The notes under the pieces: generated by a model
Seen by the model: only the letters and a program-made list of their open reading frames with translations
The model's database searches: none
Told to the model about the DNA's origin: nothing
Shown here: in pieces, positions 58,317 through 64,000 of the stretch
Position numbering within the stretch: position 1 is the stretch's first letter
Layout: each line of letters opens with the position of its first letter
Translations under genes and position numbers: made by a program
NCBI RefSeq assembly: GCF_030817595.1
Contig: NZ_JAUSZN010000001.1
Span: 6,188,001-6,252,000, forward strand
Source of the DNA: Neobacillus niacini
GTDB taxonomy: Bacteria; Bacillota; Bacilli; Bacillales; Cytobacillaceae
Direction: 5' to 3'
DNA: 64,000 nucleotides

Positions 58317-58344
58317 ATAGCAAACGGCTCTCTTTTGTATAAAT

Positions 58345-59484
58345 TCACTCTTTGTCCCTTAATTCTCTTAATTTATATAAGGTGCCTCTCCACATGATTC
58401 CGCCGCGTTTGTACGTTAGATAACTGGCACGGATGATGGAATAGATAAACAGGACAGCTGTCACAGGCAATACGAGAAACATAACAGGGGAGAAGATGGT
58501 CATTTTTTTGATGACCATAACGTAATGAATCCCACTTAACAAAATAATCCCTAAGCTTAAGAGGACAATTATTTTATTAGAAGAAAATAGGGTTATAAAT
58601 GGGAGGACATTGGTAATAAAAACGCCGGATATCGCAAAAAACACCATACTCACCCGATAATGTAATCCTGCAAATGTATTTTTTTCGAGTCCGATAAATG
58701 CTTCCTGTAAACTTCCATACCATTCTACCTCAACCAGCTTAAGTGCCGTGACAATCCTCTGAGCATAGCCTGCTTGTTTTATTCTCATTCCAAGCTGCAA
58801 GTCATCATCCGGCCGCATTTTCACCATTTCATGTGTTCCAAAGCTGCTATACGATTCTTTGGAAACAAGATTAAATGCGCCAATTCCAGTCCCAACTTTT
58901 GATTTGGGGTTATTTGCCGCCCATGGTCTTTTAAAATAAGAAAAACCGAATAGAAAAAAGGCGACAAATGATTTTAACCAAAACGTTTTCGCGCTCAGGT
59001 TTGGTGCGACAGTTAAATGGTCAAGCTTATGCTTCTCAAAATAATGCAGTGCCTTTGCAAATGCCTCTTTTTCAAACTTTACATCCGCATCGGTGAACAA
59101 TAGCCATTTTCCAGACGCTTTAAGGAATCCTTGATATAAGGCATTATTTTTTCCAAGCCACCCTTTAGGCAATCCCTCTATGTGAAGAACAGAAATTCGC
59201 TGATCGTCCTTTTTTAATTCTTCCATCACAAGTCCAGTATAATCCGTTGACCTGTCATTAACGAGAATCCATTCAACGTTTCTATAAGTTTGCGCCAACT
59301 GACTGAGGATACTAGCTCTTATTTGATTTTCTTCATTGCGTGCCGCTACAATGACCGATAACAAAGGTCCATTTTCTAACTTATCCGTATCTTCTAAAGC
59401 GTCTATTTTCCGTAAACCGATTAGCCCGTCTATGAGAAAAACAATCCAGACCAGGATACCCATTGAAAATAATACCGTCAGCAT
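58345..59484 (-). CDS. membrane-associated family 2 glycosyltransferase
   Basis: 379 residues. One membrane segment at 3-25, a GT-A domain (SVIVAARNEENQIRASI, VNDRSTDYTG, metal-binding FTDADVKFE, RPDDDLQLGMRI for the Q/R-x-x-R region) and two to three C-terminal membrane segments. The layout resembles HpnB-like or glycolipid-forming enzymes. The acceptor is unknown. It has no counterpart at this place in B. subtilis that I recall, so it may be a lineage insertion. Confidence 0.85.
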   Translation of the reverse strand: MLTVLFSMGILVWIVFLIDGLIGLRKIDALEDTDKLENGPLLSVIVAARNEENQIRASILSQLAQTYRNVEWILVNDRSTDYTGLVMEELKKDDQRISVLHIEGLPKGWLGKNNALYQGFLKASGKWLLFTDADVKFEKEAFAKALHYFEKHKLDHLTVAPNLSAKTFWLKSFVAFFLFGFSYFKRPWAANNPKSKVGTGIGAFNLVSKESYSSFGTHEMVKMRPDDDLQLGMRIKQAGYAQRIVTALKLVEVEWYGSLQEAFIGLEKNTFAGLHYRVSMVFFAISGVFITNVLPFITLFSSNKIIVLLSLGIILLSGIHYVMVIKKMTIFSPVMFLVLPVTAVLFIYSIIRASYLTYKRGGIMWRGTLYKLRELRDKE

Positions 59485-59539
59485 TTTTTTTTTACACTTC
59501 CTAGTCTTTTTTACCCTAGTTTAAATCAATAGACACAAA

Positions 59540-60385
59540 TTAGGAAGTTGGTTCGGTAACTTCCAGCTGTTCACGTAATGCCGCTCCCATTTTTTTCGAT
59601 TGTGCGGTTGCAGCCTTAATACAAGAAATGAACGCTTGCTGGACTTGATGTTCTTCGAGTACTTTTACCCCTGCCTCTGTTGTACCGCCTGGGCTTGTTA
59701 CATCTCTTCGTAACTGTTCAGATGATTTTGTGGAGTTTTTCACCATCTCAGCTGCTCCAATTAAGGTTTGTACGATTAATTCACTCGCCATCTCCTTATC
59801 GAGACCAACCTCAACAGCACTTTTTTCCATTGCTTCTATAAGGTAATAAATATACGCAGGTCCGCTGCCGGAGAGTCCTGTAACAGCATCCAGCTGTTCC
59901 TCTTCTACAAAAGTTGTCAAGCCGACCGTTCCAAACAGATCCTTCATTAATTCAATTTGCTGAGGGGTAACTCGTTCATTTACGGCAACGGCAGTGGCAG
60001 ATTTACCAACTGCTGCTGATGTATTTGGCATGGCTCTCACAACGGCAATTGGTAATCTTGCTAATGTCTCAATGGTACTCATCGACACCCCTGCTAACAC
60101 AGAAACTACCAGCATTTTTTCGGTTAAATATTCACGAATATATTGGATAGCGGTTGCGGCATCCTTTGGCTTCATCGATAAGATGACGATGTCAGCTCCT
60201 GCAAACAATTCCTTTAAATCGTAAGTGGTACGGACGCCATACGTATCACGTAGCCTCTTCAACCGCTCTTCATTTGAATTATTTGTAACCCATACATTCT
60301 TTTTATCAATCAAACTATTTTCAAGAATCCCTGAAATAAATGCCTCAGCCATTGAACCGGCACCAATACATGCTATCTTTTTCAT
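59540..60385 (-). CDS. proI: pyrroline-5-carboxylate reductase
   Basis: 281 residues. NADPH-binding GAGSMAEAFISG at the start, signature GLSGSGPAYIYYLIEAM and PGGTTEAGVKVLE. Last step of proline synthesis. Start behind AAGGGGG. It is preceded by a short leader with a terminator and a strong promoter, so expression is probably set by transcription attenuation. Confidence 0.95.
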   Translation of the reverse strand: MKKIACIGAGSMAEAFISGILENSLIDKKNVWVTNNSNEERLKRLRDTYGVRTTYDLKELFAGADIVILSMKPKDAATAIQYIREYLTEKMLVVSVLAGVSMSTIETLARLPIAVVRAMPNTSAAVGKSATAVAVNERVTPQQIELMKDLFGTVGLTTFVEEEQLDAVTGLSGSGPAYIYYLIEAMEKSAVEVGLDKEMASELIVQTLIGAAEMVKNSTKSSEQLRRDVTSPGGTTEAGVKVLEEHQVQQAFISCIKAATAQSKKMGAALREQLEVTEPTS

Positions 60386-60411
60386 TGATTTTGCCCCCTT
60401 ATAATTTTTTA

Positions 60412-60452
60412 TAAAACAAAAAGACCCCTCATCCGAAAAGGACGAAAGGTCT
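60412..60452 (-). terminator. leader terminator (attenuator) upstream of proI
   Basis: On the minus strand AGACCTTTCGTCC pairs with GGATGAGGGGTCT over all 13 positions (several G-U) around a 5-base loop, followed by TTTTTGTTTT. It lies between the proI promoter and the gene, 27 bp before the start codon. The conserved T-box sequence of proline T-box leaders is absent from the ~70 nt leader, though a 6-codon frame (ATGATTAAGACC...) is present. Confidence 0.75.
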
Positions 60453-60512
60453 AGCTTCCGTTCATTTACTGGTCTTAATCATCGCGAATGTTCGAATCAA
60501 ATTTTAATAGTG

Positions 60513-60541
60513 ATTATCCAAGATTACGGCTCTACTGTCAA
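60513..60541 (-). promoter_or_regulatory. sigma-A promoter of proI
   Basis: On the minus strand TTGACA (60541-60536), 17 bp, GATAAT (60518-60513). Transcription should start near 60505. Confidence 0.8.
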
Positions 60542-60687
60542 GTGATAAAGTCTGAATTTTTTATTTATTTTAAATTCATTATGCAAAAATAATGACAATG
60601 GAAAGGGAAATTCGTTACACTTACTATATAAATAATTGTCAAAAAATGTTCACATTCTATTTAAAAATAACGTTAGGAGTTTTTTGA

Positions 60688-61650
60688 ATGGCAGAATGGA
60701 AAGACGGTATCGCAAAAATAATTTTGCCGACTCCTTATGCAGTCGGGGACGTTAATGTTTACTTAATTAAAGGTGAGCGGCTGACACTTGTCGATTGTGG
60801 TGTCAAAACCAAGGAGTCATGGATTGCATTTAAAGCTCAGCTGTCTCAATTACAATTAAGCCCGGATGACATTGAGCAGGTGATTATTACCCATCATCAC
60901 GCTGATCATGTTGGTATGCTTGATTTTTTATCAGATCAGACAGAGGTCTATGGACACCCGCTGAATGAACGATGGATTAAACCAACGGAGTCTTTTTTTC
61001 ACGACCAAGAGGCTTTTTTTCGAAGACAATTTGTTGACTTCGGAATCCCCTCAGAATACTTTTCATCTATCTTAGATTTAAGACAAACATTCAGGTACTC
61101 CTGCAATCGCTCCTTGACGGGAGAACTTGTTGAAGGGACGATTCCGCCGGGGTTAAGTGGATGGAAAGTCATAGAGACACCTGGCCATGCCCAGAGTCAA
61201 ATCGCTCTATTTCGAGAAAGTGATGGAATTCTTATAGGAGGGGATTTGATTCTTGCACATATCTCACCAAATCCATTACTAGAGATGCCGGCACCAGGCG
61301 AAGTAGAGAGACCGAAGCCGCAGCTGCAGCATAATGATTCGATGAAAAAGTTGTTATCCTATCCAATTCAGTTCGTTTACACAGGCCATGGCGAGGAAGT
61401 TTCCAAATTAAAAGAGCTAATTGAAAAAAGACTAATTCACCAGCATGAACGCGCTATGAAGGTTAATAATTGGCTAAAAGAGGAGAAGCATACCGTATTT
61501 GAACTTTGCAAGCGGCTTTTTCCTACAGCGTATAAGCGGGAATTGATATTAACATTATCGGAAACTGTCGGCCAGCTTGACTATTTAGCCTCAATCGGCG
61601 AGATTAGTAGTAGAGAGGATCATCAACCAGTCCTTTATGAAGCTAGATGA
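60688..61650 (+). CDS. yqjP: metallo-beta-lactamase-fold hydrolase (YqjP)
   Basis: 320 residues. Zinc-binding THHHADHVGML, ETPGHAQSQIALF and GGDLIL, plus a C-terminal helical extension (KVNNWLKEEKHTVFEL) typical of the YqjP/glyoxalase-II-like subgroup. Substrate unknown. Followed by yqjQ after 9 bp, so cotranscribed. Confidence 0.87.
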   Translation: MAEWKDGIAKIILPTPYAVGDVNVYLIKGERLTLVDCGVKTKESWIAFKAQLSQLQLSPDDIEQVIITHHHADHVGMLDFLSDQTEVYGHPLNERWIKPTESFFHDQEAFFRRQFVDFGIPSEYFSSILDLRQTFRYSCNRSLTGELVEGTIPPGLSGWKVIETPGHAQSQIALFRESDGILIGGDLILAHISPNPLLEMPAPGEVERPKPQLQHNDSMKKLLSYPIQFVYTGHGEEVSKLKELIEKRLIHQHERAMKVNNWLKEEKHTVFELCKRLFPTAYKRELILTLSETVGQLDYLASIGEISSREDHQPVLYEAR

Positions 61651-61659
61651 GGTGTGAGT

Positions 61660-62457
61660 ATGGTTAGAGAACAACTTAAGGGTAAAAATATAGTCATAAC
61701 CGGTGCATCCGGGGGGATAGGTGCCGAAATCGCCAAGCTTTGTGCGGAAAGTGGTGCCAACCTTGTCCTAATTGCGAGAAGCATAGAAAAGTTGAAACAG
61801 CTGCAAATGGAATTGCAGCAAAAGCATCAAGTAAGGGTAGAGGTCTATCAATTAGATGTCTCTGATACGGATAAAGTGAAGGAAGTTTTTACAGCTATTT
61901 TTGCGGAGATTGGTGAGGTAGATATCCTGGTTAATAACGCGGGGTTCGGTGTGTTCCGTGAAGCGCATGCAGCAACAATGGATGAAATTAAAGGTATGTT
62001 CAATGTCAATGTTGTCGGACTAATGGCGTGCACAAGCATGGTACTCCCGAAAATGCGTGAACGCCGTTTCGGCCATATCATTAATATCGCCTCCCAGGCG
62101 GGAAAAATCGCAACGCCAAAATCAAGTGTGTATTCTGCTACTAAGCATGCGGTTCTTGGCTACACGAACTCACTTAGAATGGAGCTTAGTGATTACAATG
62201 TTCTCGTAACATCTGTGAATCCAGGGCCTATTGCAACGAACTTTTTTAACATTGCTGATGAAAAAGGCACGTATGTTAAAAATGTTCAAAAGTTTATGCT
62301 TCAGCCCGAATATGTCGCTCGGAAAGTTGTTGACAGTATGCTGAAGAAAACGAGAGAAATCAATCTGCCACGCTGGATGAACATGGGCAGCGTCGTCTAT
62401 GTTCTCTTTCCAAGACTGTTTGAACGTATTGGCAAAAAAGCATTTAACAAAAAATAA
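61660..62457 (+). CDS. yqjQ: short-chain dehydrogenase/reductase (YqjQ)
   Basis: 265 residues from ATG 61660 (GATGAGG 7 bp upstream; a GTG at 61654 is too close to it). NAD(P)-binding TGASGGIGAEIA, NNAGFG, catalytic Ser in NIASQAG and the YSATKHAVLG Tyr-Lys pair. The substrate is not known. Ends at a clear terminator. Confidence 0.92.
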   Translation: MVREQLKGKNIVITGASGGIGAEIAKLCAESGANLVLIARSIEKLKQLQMELQQKHQVRVEVYQLDVSDTDKVKEVFTAIFAEIGEVDILVNNAGFGVFREAHAATMDEIKGMFNVNVVGLMACTSMVLPKMRERRFGHIINIASQAGKIATPKSSVYSATKHAVLGYTNSLRMELSDYNVLVTSVNPGPIATNFFNIADEKGTYVKNVQKFMLQPEYVARKVVDSMLKKTREINLPRWMNMGSVVYVLFPRLFERIGKKAFNKK

Positions 62458-62478
62458 AACCGCGACAGCGGTTTTTTG
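62456..62478 (+). terminator. terminator after yqjQ
   Basis: AAAACCGC and GCGGTTTT form an 8-bp stem with a GACA loop, then TT. Confidence 0.85.
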
Positions 62479-62481
62479 CAT

Positions 62482-62676
62482 TCATCCTGTTAAAAATTCG
62501 TATACAGTATCATTCACAGCCTCGTATAAATCAACCGCGGGTTGTTCTACTTTTATTTGAATAATCCGCTCCGCAAGCGCCTCTAAATCGCTGCTGCTCA
62601 TTGGCAGTGAATCTATCTCAGAATAATATTGTTTGAAGCAATTTTTTATCATTTTAAGAATTAACTTTTTCTCCAT
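62482..62676 (-). CDS. yqzH: YqzH family small protein
   Basis: 64 residues from ATG 62676, which has GAGGTG 7 bp upstream; an earlier in-frame start at 62691 lies before that site. The sequence EKKLILKMIKNCFKQY at the start and DLYEAVNDTVYEFL at the end matches the YqzH family. No membrane segment; function unknown. Convergent with yqjQ. Confidence 0.8.
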   Translation of the reverse strand: MEKKLILKMIKNCFKQYYSEIDSLPMSSSDLEALAERIIQIKVEQPAVDLYEAVNDTVYEFLTG

Positions 62677-62765
62677 GTATGTACACCTCACTCACAATTA
62701 TATCGTTTTTTCCTCAAGAAAAATAACCAAAACCATGAAATATGTCAAAAAATTCCCATTGAATA

Positions 62766-62779
62766 CGAACGCATATTCG
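62766..62779 (+). promoter_or_regulatory. LexA (SOS) box 1 upstream of yqjW
   Basis: CGAACGCATATTCG matches CGAAC-N4-GTTCG with one mismatch. It lies in the spacer of a likely promoter, TTGAAT (62759), 17 bp, TAATAT (62782). Confidence 0.7.
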
Positions 62780-62802
62780 CGTAATATATGTATATAATAA
62801 AA

Positions 62803-62816
62803 GGAACAGACGTTCG
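62803..62816 (+). promoter_or_regulatory. LexA (SOS) box 2 upstream of yqjW
   Basis: GGAACAGACGTTCG contains GAAC-N4-GTTC exactly, 37 bp downstream of box 1 and 25 bp before the start codon. Confidence 0.75.
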
Positions 62817-62840
62817 ATATTTAAATGGAGGGAAAAAGTC

Positions 62841-64000
62841 ATGGTCGATTACAGCACGTTACCGCACAATCATATATTATGCGTCGACATGAAGAGCTTT
62901 TACGCCAGCTGTTCCGCTGTCATGCATGGTCTTGATCCCTTGACTTGCTATCTAGCTGTGGCCGGTAACAAAGAACGAAATGGAAGTGTTGTGCTAGCGG
63001 CATCACCACGTTTGAAGAAAGACTTTGGAATTAAAACAGGTTCCAGACTATTTGAGATTCCCGATGATCCCCGCATTCAAGTAGTCGAGCCCAAAATGGC
63101 AACTTATTTGCGTATTTCTACTGAAATCACCCGCGTATTTAATCGTTATGTGCCAAAGGAAGCCATTCACACGTATAGCGTTGATGAAAGTTTTATCAAG
63201 GTAGATGGGGCACTTCATTTATGGGGGGACGCCTTTACGATTGCAGAGAAAATTAAGAATGATATTGAACGTGAGTTCCAGCTTCCCTGTGCGGTCGGAA
63301 TAGGCCCGAATATGTTACTGTCAAAGCTTTGCCTCGATCTTGAAGCAAAGAAGCATGGAATTGCGGAATGGAAGTACCAGGACGTCCAGAATAAGCTTTG
63401 GAAGGTTTCACCGCTAAGAGAAATGTGGGGAATCGGCAGGCGTGTTGAAAAAACCCTAAATGGGATGGGCATTTTTACGGTTGGCCAGCTGGCTCGCTAT
63501 GATTTAGAAGCACTGGAAAAGAAATTCGGAATCATGGGCAATCAGCTTTATCATCATGCTTGGGGAGTAGACCTTTCAGACTTAGGAGCACCCCTGGTTG
63601 AGGGGCAGATCAGCTTCGGAAAAAGCCAAATTCTTTTAAGAGATTATAAGGAAGAAGAAGAGATAAAGCATGTAATTTTAGAAATGTGTGAAGAAGTAGC
63701 CCGAAGAGCGAGATCTCGCCGTAAGGCTGGGAGAACAATCAGCCTTAGCATTGGCTATAGCCAGGATGAACTCGGCGGCGGCTTTCACCGCTCAAGAACC
63801 ATCAAGCAGCCAACGAATGTAACGATGGATCTTTACCGAGTCTGTCTCGAATTATTCCACGAACATTATACAGGAAAGACCGTAAGGCAAATTGCCATTA
63901 GTATTGGAAATATCGTCGATGATCATGAGTTTCAGCTCGACCTGTTTGACATGGGTGCGGTAAAGCGGCGGGAGCTTGGCTATGTAGTTGATTCTATCCG
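62841..64000 (+). CDS. yqjW: Y-family DNA polymerase (PolY2/UmuC-like), 3' end beyond window
   Basis: Open from ATG 62841 (GGAGGG 12 bp upstream) to the window edge, 386 codons. Metal-binding D16 in CVDMKSFYASC and D115-E116 in YSVDESFIKV; the helix-hairpin-helix WGIGRRVEKTL; clamp-binding QLDLFD near the end. An error-prone lesion-bypass polymerase. The two SOS boxes fit the known damage induction of yqjW. Intact here, in contrast to dinB 8 kb away. Confidence 0.93.
   Translation, partial: MVDYSTLPHNHILCVDMKSFYASCSAVMHGLDPLTCYLAVAGNKERNGSVVLAASPRLKKDFGIKTGSRLFEIPDDPRIQVVEPKMATYLRISTEITRVFNRYVPKEAIHTYSVDESFIKVDGALHLWGDAFTIAEKIKNDIEREFQLPCAVGIGPNMLLSKLCLDLEAKKHGIAEWKYQDVQNKLWKVSPLREMWGIGRRVEKTLNGMGIFTVGQLARYDLEALEKKFGIMGNQLYHHAWGVDLSDLGAPLVEGQISFGKSQILLRDYKEEEEIKHVILEMCEEVARRARSRRKAGRTISLSIGYSQDELGGGFHRSRTIKQPTNVTMDLYRVCLELFHEHYTGKTVRQIAISIGNIVDDHEFQLDLFDMGAVKRRELGYVVDSI

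Noticed and set aside
60386..60510. Proline T-box leader upstream of proI
   Set aside because: Expected from B. subtilis, but the conserved T-box sequence and a leader long enough for a specifier stem are absent; only a terminator is seen.
1..64000. CRISPR arrays, tRNA/rRNA genes, phage genes or conjugation genes
   Set aside because: Looked for regularly spaced repeats, cloverleaf-type sequences and typical proteins; none seen. A dedicated tRNA search would be decisive.

Overview
The window comes from a low-GC, rod-type Firmicute of the Bacillaceae (Bacillus/Neobacillus-like). Both flanks follow the Bacillus subtilis yqiK-to-yqjW gene order almost gene for gene, ribosome binding sites are strong Gram-positive ones, TTG/GTG starts are common, and rho-independent terminators separate the units. 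The exact species is not identified; that would need a database search.

Left flank (1-24.7 kb). A glycerophosphodiesterase end and a small DUF2627 membrane gene are followed by the branched-chain acid degradation cluster: the sigma-54 activator bkdR, a textbook -24/-12 promoter, then ptb-bcd-buk-lpdV-bkdAA-bkdAB-bkdB. Unlike B. subtilis, the next operon is mutA-mutB-meaB (B12-dependent methylmalonyl-CoA mutase and its chaperone GTPase). Methylmalonyl-CoA epimerase (yqjC) and an acyl-CoA carboxylase carboxyltransferase (yqjD) lie about 6 kb further on. Together they outline valine/isoleucine to propionyl-CoA to methylmalonyl-CoA to succinyl-CoA. Between them are a bacilliredoxin, an arginine-type ABC transporter (artPQR), yqjA, an L,D-transpeptidase and a 31-codon gene that I recognise as prli42.

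Central island (24.7-53.2 kb). Where the backbone would run from yqjE to dinB there are about 28 kb of fructan utilisation genes. Module A is a DeoR regulator with a CUT2 (ribose/fructose-type) ABC importer. Module B is a LacI regulator flanked by four identical GAAACGTTTC operators, a CUT1 importer, a frameshifted fructokinase, an intracellular GH32 fructanase, a YesL-like protein and a secreted 1801-residue protein with two GH32 modules, one of which has Glu in place of the catalytic Asp. Module C is a perfect cre site, a second CUT1 importer, a signal-less GH91 enzyme (inulin fructotransferase or, more likely, difructose-anhydride hydrolase), a GH32 remnant and a YesM/YesN-type two-component system. 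Neither CUT1 importer has its own ATPase. The apparent logic is: fructan cut or cyclised outside, oligosaccharides and difructose anhydrides imported without a PTS, split inside, and fructose phosphorylated by fructokinase.

Right flank (53.3-64 kb). The backbone resumes with dinB (broken by one extra base), zwf, rnz, namA, a membrane glycosyltransferase, proI behind a leader terminator that is not a T-box, yqjP, yqjQ, yqzH and an SOS-controlled Y-family polymerase gene (yqjW) that runs off the end. No rRNA, tRNA, CRISPR array or intact insertion sequence was seen. Two structured repeats were found, at 16.5 kb and 47.9 kb.
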